Source of the DNA: Amycolatopsis taiwanensis DSM 45107
GTDB lineage: Bacteria; Actinomycetota; Actinomycetes; Mycobacteriales; Pseudonocardiaceae
Reading direction: 5' to 3'
Length of the DNA: 64,000 nt
Assembly (NCBI RefSeq): GCF_000519205.1
Contig: NZ_KI912598.1
Location: 324,390-388,389, forward strand
Below are positions 26,052 through 33,244 of this stretch, piece after piece; the first letter of the stretch is position 1, and every line of letters begins with the position of its first letter. The position numbers and the translations under genes are program-made. Below the pieces are notes generated by a model. That model made no database searches. It was given only the letters and a program-made list of their open reading frames with translations, and was not told the DNA's origin.

Positions 26052-28088
26052 GTGGCCTCACAAGCTTCTAGCCAGCGCAAAACGATGAGCGTGTGGCCGC
26101 TGCTCGCGGTGAGTGTGCTCCTGGGCGCGGTCGTCGCGGTCGCGCTGCTCACGCTCTCGGGCGCCGCCACCTACGTCATCGTCGGGCTGCCCGATCCGGG
26201 AGCGATCACACGCTACGGCATCGGCGTGGTCCGCGTCGTCGCCGACGCCTCGTCGGTGGTGTGTATCGGATCGCTGCTGCTGGCGGCGTTTCTCGTGCCT
26301 CCGCAGGGGTCGGGGACCCTGGCCCGGGACGGATACGCGGCCGTGCGCACCGCGGGGATCGCCGCCTGGGTGTGGTTCGTCGCGGCGCTCGCCTCGGTGC
26401 TGTTCACCGCCGCGGACGGCGCGGGCAAGCCGGTGACCGAAATGTTCTCCGGCCAGACCCTGCTCACGCTGGTCGACGCCATCGAACAGCCGAAGGCATG
26501 GCTGTTCACCGCGGCCCTCGCGCTGCTGGTCGCCGTGGGCTGCCGGCTGGTGCTGTCCTGGGGCTGGACGGCGGTGCTGTTCTTCGTCGCGGTCGCGGGA
26601 CTGGTTCCGGTGGCCGTGACCGGTCACTCGGCCAGCGGCGGCGCCCACGACCTGGCGACCAACAGCCTGCTCTACCATCTGGTCGCGGCCGCGCTGTGGG
26701 TCGGAGGCCTGCTGGCCCTGCTCGCGCACGGCTGGCGCCGCGGTGACCACTTCGCCCTCGCCGCCACCAGGTTCTCCAAGCTCGCGCTGGCGTGCTGGCT
26801 CGTGATGGCCGCCTCGGGTGTGATCAACGCGCTGGTCCGGATTTCCCCCGGCGACCTGCTGACCACCGACTACGGCCTGCTCGTGCTGGCCAAGATCGTG
26901 GCCCTGCTGATGCTCGGCGTGTTCGGTCATCAGCAGCGCAGCCGCGGTGTCCGGGCCTTGACCGACGGGCCGGGTGGTGGACAACTGCTCCGGCTGGGCG
27001 CGGTCGAGGTGCTGATCATGTTCGTGACCATCGGCATCGCAACGGCTCTGAGCCGCACTCCACCGCCACCGCAGAGCCTCATCCAGCCCAGCAACACCGA
27101 GTTGCTCATCGGCTACGACCTGGCCGGCCCGCCAACCGTGCTGCGCCTGCTCTTCGACTGGCGGTTCGACCTGGTTTACGGCACCGCGGCGATCGTGCTG
27201 GCCGCGCTGTACCTGGCGGGCGTGCTCCGGCTACGCCGTCGCGGGGACCGCTGGCCGGCCGGACGGACGTTCGCCTGGCTGGCCGGGTGCCTCGTGGTGT
27301 TGCTGGCCACCTCGTCGGGAATCGGCCGGTATTCCCCCGCGATGTTCAGCGTGCACATGGGCGGGCACATGTTGCTGTCCATGGTCGCCCCGGTCCTGCT
27401 CGTGCTCGGCGGGCCGGTGACCCTCGCCCTGCGCGCGCTCCCCGTGGCCGGCAAGGATGCGCCGCCGGGACCGCGGGAATGGCTGCTCGCGTTCGTGCAT
27501 TCCCCGCTGTCGAAGGCGCTCACCCACCCGATCGTGGCGCTGGCGCTGTTCGTCGGATCCTTCTACGTCCTGTACTTCTCGGGACTGTTCGACGCCGCGC
27601 TCAACTATCACTGGGCGCACCTGCTGATGAACGCCCACTTCCTGCTGGCCGGTTACGTGTTCTATTGGCCGGTGATCGGCATCGACCCGTCGCCGCGGCG
27701 GCTGCCGCACCTGGGCCGGCTCGGGCTGATGTTCGCGGCCATGCCGTTCCACGCGTTCTTCGGCGTGATCCTGATGTCGAAGCAGACGGTCATCGGGCAG
27801 GCGTTCTTCCAGGCTCTGCGCCTGCCCTGGATCACCGATCTGCTCGCCGACCAGCGGCTGGGCGGTGGCATCGCCTGGGCATCCGGCGAGCTTCCGGTGC
27901 TGCTCGTGTTGATCGCCCTGCTCGTGCAGTGGGCGCGGGCCGACGATCGCGAGGCGCGCCGTAACGACCGCCGTGCGGAAGCCAGCGGAGACGCCGAGCT
28001 CGCCGCCTACAACGCCATGCTCCGCCAGCTCGCGGAAGGGCGGCCGGTCGCGGAAGGCAGCGGCGGTTCACCCGGCGCCGAGCGCTGA
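26052..28088 (+). CDS. CopD / CtaG (Caa3_CtaG) fusion membrane protein
   Basis: 678 residues, about 16 hydrophobic helices. The N-terminal half contains the CopD copper-resistance domain (about 150-330; 'A-V-T-G-H-S-A-S-G-G-A-H-D' and 'H-L-V-A-A-A-L-W-V-G-G-L' carry candidate copper-binding His residues). The C-terminal half (about 370-640) is a Caa3_CtaG cytochrome-oxidase assembly domain with H-M-G-G-H-M, N-A-H-F and 'A-M-P-F-H-A-F-F'. The fusion is known in actinobacteria and should deliver copper across the membrane for cytochrome c oxidase. GTG start, tightly linked to the MFS gene. Confidence 0.92.
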   Translation: MASQASSQRKTMSVWPLLAVSVLLGAVVAVALLTLSGAATYVIVGLPDPGAITRYGIGVVRVVADASSVVCIGSLLLAAFLVPPQGSGTLARDGYAAVRTAGIAAWVWFVAALASVLFTAADGAGKPVTEMFSGQTLLTLVDAIEQPKAWLFTAALALLVAVGCRLVLSWGWTAVLFFVAVAGLVPVAVTGHSASGGAHDLATNSLLYHLVAAALWVGGLLALLAHGWRRGDHFALAATRFSKLALACWLVMAASGVINALVRISPGDLLTTDYGLLVLAKIVALLMLGVFGHQQRSRGVRALTDGPGGGQLLRLGAVEVLIMFVTIGIATALSRTPPPPQSLIQPSNTELLIGYDLAGPPTVLRLLFDWRFDLVYGTAAIVLAALYLAGVLRLRRRGDRWPAGRTFAWLAGCLVVLLATSSGIGRYSPAMFSVHMGGHMLLSMVAPVLLVLGGPVTLALRALPVAGKDAPPGPREWLLAFVHSPLSKALTHPIVALALFVGSFYVLYFSGLFDAALNYHWAHLLMNAHFLLAGYVFYWPVIGIDPSPRRLPHLGRLGLMFAAMPFHAFFGVILMSKQTVIGQAFFQALRLPWITDLLADQRLGGGIAWASGELPVLLVLIALLVQWARADDREARRNDRRAEASGDAELAAYNAMLRQLAEGRPVAEGSGGSPGAER

Positions 28089-28090
28089 GC

Positions 28091-28131
28091 GCGGTTTTCC
28101 GGTTCACCCGGACCGGGTGAACCGGAACCGC
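28091..28131. terminator. Bidirectional terminator hairpin
   Basis: TTCCGGTTCACCC, loop GGACC, GGGTGAACCGGAA form a perfect 13-bp stem, extended by GCGG/CCGC after a TT bulge. It sits between convergent stops and separates the copper gene from the peptide cluster. Confidence 0.75.
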
Positions 28132-28138
28132 GCTTCAG

Positions 28139-28909
28139 TCAGCTGACGATTCCCGACAGATGTGGGTGGATCAGCTCCTGCAACGCCGGTGACGGCTCCA
28201 CACCGAGTTCTTCCAGCAGCTGCGACCGGTAGTGCCGGAAGTGCCGGATCGCCTCGGCGGTGTTACCTTCACTCAGGTACGCACGCACCACCACCGCGTG
28301 CGCGCTGTCACGGAAGGGCTCAAGGGTGGTGGCGGTGAGCGCGGCACGCAGGGCGTCGCTGGGCCGCTGATGGTTGAGTAACTGCTCGGCGAGTGCTTCC
28401 AGTGCCCGCACATGCTGCAGCCGCACTCGTTCTCGTTCCATCAGCACCCAGTCGTCGTACCAGCCGGGCAGCAACTCGCCGGGCGAGGCGAGCACGTCCA
28501 GCACGGTGTGCGCGTCGATCGGCGGTTTCGGGCCGGCACCTTCGAGGAAGTACTGGGCGATGTCGGCCATCTGCTGGATGTCCACCGTGACATCCGGGTG
28601 GAGCGCCACGTCGTGCCGAGTCGGCGAGAGTGCTTCCGGGGCTCGCGAACGCACGCGCCACAGCGTGGTCCGCAGGCTGGCGAGCGCGTGTTCCTGAGAC
28701 TGCTCCGGCCACAGCATGCTCGCCACGTAGCCACGCGGATGGCGCCGATGCAGCGCGAGGAACGCAAGCAGACGCTGCCCGCTCGGGGCCAGCCGTATCA
28801 GGGAGCCACCCCGTCGCAACGAAAATCCCCCAAGAAGGGTGAGCTGGAACCCGTCGCCCGCCCCGTCGGATCTCGGCCATCCGGTCCGCTGACTCGGAAT
28901 CCGTGTCAT
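28139..28909 (-). CDS. SARP-type (BTAD) transcriptional activator of the peptide cluster
   Basis: 256 residues from an ATG with GAAGGAAG upstream. An OmpR-like winged helix occupies about 20-105 (F-Q-L-T-L-L-G-G-F-S-L-R-R-G-G ... L-L-A-F-L-A-L-H-R ... S-L-R-T-T-L-W-R-V-R) and the BTAD domain about 112-252 (L-P-G-W-Y-D-D-W-V-L-M-E-R-E-R-V-R-L-Q-H and R-H-Y-R-S-Q-L-L-E-E-L-G-V-E-P-S-P). This is the size of small SARP activators, which bind direct repeats with 11-bp period next to -10 elements. Such repeats precede two peptide genes divergent from it. On the plus strand, TGACG-N5-TGACA lies 14 bp before its own start, so it might also regulate itself. Confidence 0.9.
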   Translation of the reverse strand: MTRIPSQRTGWPRSDGAGDGFQLTLLGGFSLRRGGSLIRLAPSGQRLLAFLALHRRHPRGYVASMLWPEQSQEHALASLRTTLWRVRSRAPEALSPTRHDVALHPDVTVDIQQMADIAQYFLEGAGPKPPIDAHTVLDVLASPGELLPGWYDDWVLMERERVRLQHVRALEALAEQLLNHQRPSDALRAALTATTLEPFRDSAHAVVVRAYLSEGNTAEAIRHFRHYRSQLLEELGVEPSPALQELIHPHLSGIVS

Positions 28910-29323
28910 TGTCTTCCTTCCATGACGTATGGTGACAGGCCGCCGTGTCCACTTCGCAAAGGATCGAGCGGAGTCCACTGAGGACACCGGCGCCGCACGG
29001 TCGCCGGGTGGCCCTGCGTGGATCGCCCCGACCGCCACCACCCTTTGCGGTCAAGGCAAGAACAACTGGCGCATACTGCCCTCGCACCACCGGTCTGGCA
29101 CTGTTCCGTGACGGGGTTGACGGTCGAGGTCCAGGACGCTGCTCGCCGTCGAAATTCCTTGCTACATCGAGGGAAGCTCCCGGCGAAGTAATACCCGGTA
29201 TCACGCTACCTCCCCGGTCGGCACGCATCAAACGTTCGAGACGGCCCGGTCGCCGCCCTGCGGCGACTTCATCCTTTCGGCTAGAACCCGATTCTCCAAC
29301 GGGCTTCCCGCGTATGGTGACGT
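28910..29323. other. Gap inside the peptide cluster, no gene seen
   Basis: 414 bp between the regulator gene and the 84-residue gene. Open frames here have no ribosome site and unlikely composition. The regulator promoter should be in this stretch. Confidence 0.4.
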
Positions 29324-29578
29324 TCATTGACTTGCACACTCCTGAAGCCACGCCTCGACGAGGTGGCGGACCTCGTCAATGGACGACACGAGACTGCTGT
29401 TCCGTGGTCTGTGCGAGATGTCAGCGGTTCTGCTGACCCGCGCACGAAAGCCACCGGGCCCCGGGTGTTCACGCCAGAACCTGATGACCAGGACGCCGTT
29501 CGACCTCGCGTCCGGGCCCCCCGCTCCACCCCCGCCGACATCGTTCACCTGGTGTGTGTTCGGTTCGATCGGCGACAT
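29324..29578 (-). CDS. 84-residue protein of the peptide cluster, function unknown
   Basis: ATG with GAGAGGTG upstream. The N-terminal 28 residues are polar and Gly-rich (V-G-G-G-G-A-G-G-P). The rest looks like a small alpha/beta domain: G-V-L-V-I-R-F-W-R-E-H, F-R-A-R-V-S-R, and a C-terminal helix S-I-D-E-V-R-H-L-V-E-A-W-L. I do not recognise a named family. It lies between the SARP-type regulator and the divergent peptide genes, so a role as a peptide partner or small regulator is possible but only inferred from position. Confidence 0.6.
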   Translation of the reverse strand: MSPIEPNTHQVNDVGGGGAGGPDARSNGVLVIRFWREHPGPGGFRARVSRTADISHRPRNSSLVSSIDEVRHLVEAWLQECASQ

Positions 29579-29688
29579 CGGTACACCTCTCGACGGACGC
29601 GAATACTCGCGCTGTGCGGAACCGCTGGCTGCGGGATTCACTAGATTGAGCCAGCGTAGGTTCCCATCGTCTCCATAATTCCCGGTTG

Positions 29689-29719
29689 TGACGTTTTGGT
29701 GACGGCGCCGCACCTTACT
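29689..29719 (+). promoter_or_regulatory. SARP-like box and -10 element of peptide gene 1
   Basis: TGACG at 29689-29693 and 29700-29704, exactly 11 bp apart, with TTGG before the second unit; a -10-like CTTACT at 29714-29719. The same arrangement occurs before peptide gene 3. Direct repeats of 11-bp period a short distance upstream of the -10 are the known target layout of SARP activators. Confidence 0.65.
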
Positions 29720-29772
29720 TTTGTCGTGCGGTCGGTTGCCGCGCACCGGGAAAGAAAACGAAAGGAGACGAA

Positions 29773-29973
29773 ATGCCTGTGTCGGTGCTCGAGTTTTCCG
29801 GGCAGGACGCCGACCTGTTGCCCGCTCGCGAGGCCCTGCAGGTCGGCCCGATGGACGGGTTGGCCGGCCTCTTCGGCGGTGCCCTGGGCGTCGGGCAGGC
29901 GTTGAACCACTTCCCCGCATACCACGGCAGCTTCCTCCACGGCGGCCCGCGTCCGTTGCCGGTCATCAGGTAG
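29773..29973 (+). CDS. Peptide 1, putative leader/core precursor (66 aa)
   Basis: Strong ribosome site (AAAGGAG, 6 bases before the ATG). Residues 13-22 read A-D-L-L-P-A-R-E-A-L, nearly identical to peptide 2 (A-E-L-L-P-V-R-E-T-L) and related to peptide 3. The rest is unlike the others: a Gly-rich hydrophobic stretch (G-L-A-G-L-F-G-G-A-L-G-V-G, 29-41) and a His/Pro/Arg-rich end (H-G-G-P-R-P-L-P-V-I-R). No Cys. Not recognised as a known peptide class. A conserved N-terminal motif with a variable C terminus, beside a membrane metalloprotease, suggests a secreted or processed peptide. Confidence 0.7.
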   Translation: MPVSVLEFSGQDADLLPAREALQVGPMDGLAGLFGGALGVGQALNHFPAYHGSFLHGGPRPLPVIR

Positions 29974-30279
29974 CGATGCCACGGCTGTTGTTCGGATCAC
30001 TGGCGGTGCGGTGCCCCTGTCGAGATGGTGAGGTGACAGGTGGAGCGCCTGCCGAATGCGCATGGGGTTAACGTCGTTCATGGCCGAGGAGAACCGACAA
30101 TGATCGATGCTTCGTTGCCGTCGCGGATGCCGGTTCATTCGGCCATGTCCATCAGGACATTGTGGTGAGCACGCACTGACAAGCTGATCGACAAACAGAT
30201 CGCGAGTCCCCGGTGGATCCGTTACAGGTGACGAAGCCGGCGGCTCAATGACCTCGAAACGAAACCAAGGAGAATTTTT
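29974..30279. other. Gap between peptide genes 1 and 2
   Basis: 306 bp. It contains one possible 22-residue ORF (listed separately). I find no copy of the 11-bp-period box seen before peptide genes 1 and 3; a single GGTGACG is at 30227-30233. Confidence 0.4.
30100..30168 (+). CDS. Possible 22-residue mini-ORF in the peptide cluster
   Basis: ATG preceded by GAGGAGAACCGACA, a ribosome site as good as those of the neighbouring peptides. It encodes M-I-D-A-S-L-P-S-R-M-P-V-H-S, ending in T-L-W. It lacks the shared A-[DE]-L-L motif. Could be a truncated precursor, a leader peptide or chance. Confidence 0.25.
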   Translation: MIDASLPSRMPVHSAMSIRTLW

Positions 30280-30474
30280 GTGAAGGAATACCGCCCGTCG
30301 CTGGCCCAGCTCAATCGCGAAGAGGCCGAATTGCTGCCTGTCCGGGAGACGCTTGTGGGCGATGTCACCATCAACATCAACACTGTAATAGACCTCAACC
30401 TCGCTCTTGCTATCGCCGGCATTACCGACAAGGTGACGAGCGCGATCGCCAGCCAGATGGTCGGAGTCCACTAG
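30280..30474 (+). CDS. Peptide 2, putative leader/core precursor (64 aa)
   Basis: GTG start with AAGGAG upstream. Residues 16-25 are A-E-L-L-P-V-R-E-T-L, matching peptide 1. The C-terminal part (28-64) is a run of alternating hydrophobic and polar residues (V-T-I-N-I-N-T-V-I-D-L-N-L-A-L-A-I-A-G-I) followed by T-S-A-I-A-S-Q-M-V-G-V-H; it could form a beta-strand or membrane-active helix. No Cys, few charges. A terminator hairpin follows 24 bp after the stop. Function unknown. Confidence 0.7.
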   Translation: MKEYRPSLAQLNREEAELLPVRETLVGDVTININTVIDLNLALAIAGITDKVTSAIASQMVGVH

Positions 30475-30497
30475 GGACACACGGAGAGTAGACCAAT

Positions 30498-30534
30498 TCG
30501 CCCTGCCTGGGTTCATTCTACCCGGGCAGGGCGA
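30498..30534 (+). terminator. Terminator hairpin after peptide gene 2
   Basis: TCGCCCTGCCTGGGT, loop TCATTCT, ACCCGGGCAGGGCGA: a 15-bp stem with one U-G pair. It should end the transcript of peptide genes 1 and 2, making peptide gene 3 a separate unit with its own promoter. Confidence 0.75.
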
Positions 30535-30629
30535 GCCGCGTCAGTCGCGTTTGTTCTCCGTTTTCGAATACGCGCCGTGAGGTGGCGGGTTTCCAAAAAC
30601 ACGAAAGTGAACAGACTTCGGGAAGCTGA

Positions 30630-30661
30630 TGACGACTTGGTGACGTAACATGTGCCTTACT
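30630..30661 (+). promoter_or_regulatory. SARP-like box and -10 element of peptide gene 3
   Basis: TGACG at 30630-30634 and 30641-30645 (11-bp period), again with CTTGG before the second unit, and -10-like CTTACT at 30656-30661. TTGGTGACG and CCTTACT are shared with the box of peptide gene 1, while the sequence between them differs, which argues for conserved binding rather than a recent duplication. Confidence 0.65.
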
Positions 30662-30722
30662 GTTTCCGCGTATGGCGAACAGTTCTGGCTCGGGAGCGAT
30701 GATCCGCTGAAAGGACCAAGGA

Positions 30723-30902
30723 ATGACCGACCCTCCGAGGCTGCCTCTGCGGGCCGCTGAGCTGCTGTCGGCCGATGAGGCCCGGCCGGGTTCCACCACG
30801 GAGTGGAAGTACATCCCGGACATCGCCGAATCGAGTTCGGAGTTCGGTGGGGCCGACGCCGGCGCGCAACAGATCGCCGTGGTGATCACCAGCGTCAACT
30901 GA
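30723..30902 (+). CDS. Peptide 3, putative leader/core precursor (59 aa)
   Basis: ATG with AAAGGACCAAGGA upstream. Residues 12-20 read A-E-L-L-S-A-D-E-A, aligning with the A-[DE]-L-L-P-x-R-E-[AT] motif of peptides 1 and 2. The C-terminal part is acidic and then hydrophobic (E-W-K-Y-I-P-D-I-A-E ... Q-Q-I-A-V-V-I-T-S-V-N), unlike the other two. It has its own SARP-like promoter element and is followed by a small hairpin before the M50 gene. Function unknown. Confidence 0.65.
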   Translation: MTDPPRLPLRAAELLSADEARPGSTTEWKYIPDIAESSSEFGGADAGAQQIAVVITSVN

Positions 30903-30911
30903 TCCGGCGGG

Positions 30912-30936
30912 CGGGTAGGTCGTCGGTTCCTACCCG
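30912..30936 (+). terminator. Hairpin and direct repeat after peptide gene 3
   Basis: CGGGTAGG, 9-nt loop, CCTACCCG. The right arm is part of CGGTTCCTACCCG (30924-30936), which recurs as CGGCTCCTACCCG at 30947-30959. The left arm can therefore pair with either copy, so this could be an attenuator between peptide gene 3 and the protease gene. Confidence 0.45.
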
Positions 30937-31155
30937 AGCGAGAAACCGGCTCCTACCCGCCCACTTCGACGATGCCTGACCGTCGTCACCGCTACGACGA
31001 AACTCGGTTGACGCAACCCATCGACAGATCACCGGCGCCATCCACGGTGGAAACCGTGGCCCCCTTGCGAAGCCGTGATCGCACCGGCACCAAACCAGCC
31101 CGCAACCGGCGGATCGACGCGCAGGCCGTCCTCGGCCGCGTGAGGAGGAACCTCG

Positions 31156-32568
31156 ATGACTCGACAGATCCCGCACAACGCGCCCACCTCGCCCCCGGCG
31201 GCCGCGGACCCGGGCCCGCTCGCGGCGGTGGACCCAGACCTTCGCCCCGTCCGGGCCGAGGGGCTCTCCCTGCTCGGCGAGTACGAGGGCGGCGGTTACG
31301 ACGAGCCCCGTTACCTCGTCTCCCGGGGAGACGGGCAGATGGTGCTGGTGTCCCGGATGCTGAACGCGGTCCTGGCCGGGGTGGGCGACGGCCGGACGCT
31401 GGCTCAGATCGCCGAGAACGCCGGCCAGACCTACGGTGCGGTGTTGTCCCCGGAGGCGGTCCACTATCTCATCGAGCACAAGCTCAAGCCGCTCGGCCTG
31501 GCCGGATTCGGCGAGGAGGAGCAAGAAGAACGCCCCCGGGCCAACCCGTTGCTCGGGCTGTCCCTGCGTGGGGTCCTGTTGCCCGCCAAGGTGGTCCGCC
31601 GCCTCGCCGCGGTCTTCTACCCGCTGTTCGTGGCTCCGGTGATCGTCACGGTGCTGCTGGCACTGGGCGTCCTGGACGTCTGGCTGCTGGCGACCGGACA
31701 TGCCAACGCCTCCATCCACGCGTCGATCGGTTCGCCCCTGCTGATGCTGGCGGTGTTCGGGGTGATGCTGGCGAACACGCTGTTCCACGAGTGCGGTCAC
31801 GCCGCCGGCTGCCATTACGGGGGCGGCCAGCCGGGCGCGATCGGGGTCGGTGTCCTGATCATGGTCCCGGCCTTCTACACCAACGTCAACGACGCCTACC
31901 GGCTCGACCGGCGTGGGCGGCTGCGCACGGACCTCGGCGGTATCTACTTCAACGCGGTGTTCGCGGTGGTCATCGGCGCGATCTACCTGCTCACCGGGTT
32001 CGCCCCGCTCCCGGCCATCATCGTGCTGATCCACCTGCAGATACTCCAGCAGTTGATCCCGCTGGTCCGCCTGGACGGCTACTACATCCTCGGCGACCTG
32101 GTCGGCGTGCCCAACCTGTTCGAGCAGATCCCGCACATCCTGCGGCGGGCCATCCTGCGGCGGGAGCCGGCCCGGCCGATCGCCACCCTCCGGCCGCGGA
32201 CCAGGAGGATCATCACGGCGTGGGTCGCCCTGGTGGTGCCCGCCCTGATCGCCGCACTGGTCAACCTGATCCTGTTCCTGCCGAGCTACCTGCACACGGC
32301 CTCGATCAACATCGCGCACTACTGGCAGGTCTGCGGCATCGGCATCGCCGAGGGTGACGTGGGGATCGCCGCGGTGGCGGTGATCTCGATCGTGGTTCTC
32401 CTGGTGCCGTGGGTGGGGCTCACTTCCCTGGTGCTGCGGACCATCGCCAAGGTCACCCTGCTGGTGGCCAGGCGCCGGCGCAAGGCCGCTGCCGAGTCGA
32501 AGCGACGGGGCGGGGCGTGCGGTACGGAGGGGGGCGTCGCCGCATACCAGCGTCAGGTCACCCGATGA
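31156..32568 (+). CDS. Membrane M50 metalloprotease with PqqD-like N-terminal domain
   Basis: 470 residues, ATG with GAGGAGG upstream. Residues ~30-115 look like a PqqD-like/winged-helix region (P-R-Y-L-V-S-R-G-D-G-Q-M-V-L-V-S-R-M-L-N-A-V ... Y-L-I-E-H-K-L-K-P-L-G-L), a fold used elsewhere to bind RiPP leaders. Helices follow, with H-E-C-G-H at 211-215 and the third zinc ligand Asp307 in R-L-D-G-Y-Y, as in the 'peptide zinc metalloprotease' (YydH-like) branch of M50. About 8 hydrophobic helices; a basic C-terminal tail. Placed right after the three peptides, it is the best candidate for their membrane processing or export. Confidence 0.85.
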   Translation: MTRQIPHNAPTSPPAAADPGPLAAVDPDLRPVRAEGLSLLGEYEGGGYDEPRYLVSRGDGQMVLVSRMLNAVLAGVGDGRTLAQIAENAGQTYGAVLSPEAVHYLIEHKLKPLGLAGFGEEEQEERPRANPLLGLSLRGVLLPAKVVRRLAAVFYPLFVAPVIVTVLLALGVLDVWLLATGHANASIHASIGSPLLMLAVFGVMLANTLFHECGHAAGCHYGGGQPGAIGVGVLIMVPAFYTNVNDAYRLDRRGRLRTDLGGIYFNAVFAVVIGAIYLLTGFAPLPAIIVLIHLQILQQLIPLVRLDGYYILGDLVGVPNLFEQIPHILRRAILRREPARPIATLRPRTRRIITAWVALVVPALIAALVNLILFLPSYLHTASINIAHYWQVCGIGIAEGDVGIAAVAVISIVVLLVPWVGLTSLVLRTIAKVTLLVARRRRKAAAESKRRGGACGTEGGVAAYQRQVTR

Positions 32569-32770
32569 CGGTGCTGGCTCAGGCCCCTTGCGCTGGCGGC
32601 CGGTAGCACGCCATACCGACAGTTTTCGCGCCATGCCGTTTTCCGGTCGCGACTTGTGCACACTGCCCTGGTTATCCACAGCGTCGCCGCGACACCGTTC
32701 CCCACTCCCCGCAGCCCGGGCAGGCTGGTCCCTACGGATCGAAGCCAGGAAAACCGGAAAGGGGAAGGCG

Positions 32771-33244
32771 ATGACGGTAGGGGAGACCCCGGTGACCGTG
32801 GTGGGCACGGTGGTCAGTGAGGTGGCGTTGAAAAGGGTTGGCGAGAACGAGCACGAACTCGCCACCTTCTTGCTGCGCGCCAGTGAGCGCAAGTACGACA
32901 AGGAGAAGTCCGGGTGGTATGACCACCGGGTCTTTTCCATCCGGGTCAAGTGCTGGCGCAAGCTGGCGGCGACCGTGCACGACGTGCTGCGCCGGGGCGA
33001 TCCGGTGATCGTCGCGGGCCGGCTGTTCGTCAGTGACTTCGAGACCTCCGACGGCCAGGCCCGGAGCGTGCCCGAGATCGAGGCATGGGCTGTCGGTCCC
33101 AATCTCATGCTGTGCAAAGCGACCGTCGAGCGGGAGCGGGCCGAACCCGGTCGGAGTCCGGCCACGGAGACGACCTGGCATCCTCCGGTCCCCGCGGGGG
33201 CCAAGCCGCACGCCCAGGCGGGTGAGCGGGTACAGGCAGCTTGA
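32771..33244 (+). CDS. Single-stranded DNA-binding protein, Rv2478c-like second SSB
   Basis: 157 residues from an ATG with GGGGAAGG upstream. An OB fold covers about 5-110 (V-T-V-V-G-T-V-V-S-E-V ... F-L-L-R-A-S-E-R-K ... F-S-I-R-V-K-C-W-R-K-L-A ... L-R-R-G-D-P-V-I-V-A-G-R-L), then a Pro-rich tail that lacks the acidic D-x-D-x-P-F tip of the main SSB. Position before ettA matches the accessory SSB of mycobacteria. It should bind ssDNA; its specific role is unclear. A TTATCCACA sequence lies at 32672-32680 upstream. Confidence 0.88.
   Translation: MTVGETPVTVVGTVVSEVALKRVGENEHELATFLLRASERKYDKEKSGWYDHRVFSIRVKCWRKLAATVHDVLRRGDPVIVAGRLFVSDFETSDGQARSVPEIEAWAVGPNLMLCKATVERERAEPGRSPATETTWHPPVPAGAKPHAQAGERVQAA

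Noticed and set aside
30177..30233. SARP box before peptide gene 2
   Set aside because: Only GACAA repeats with 12-bp spacing and a single TGACG are present; they do not match the shared element of genes 1 and 3.
28139..32568. Daptide, lanthipeptide, lasso or graspetide cluster
   Set aside because: No aminotransferase, oxidative decarboxylase, methyltransferase, LanB/C/M, ATP-grasp or asparagine-synthetase-like gene is next to the peptides, and the peptides have no Cys and no L-E-x-M-type daptide leader.
32672..32680. TTATCCACA upstream of the ssb-like gene as a DnaA site
   Set aside because: A single 9-mer match can occur by chance in a window of this size and there is no second box nearby.
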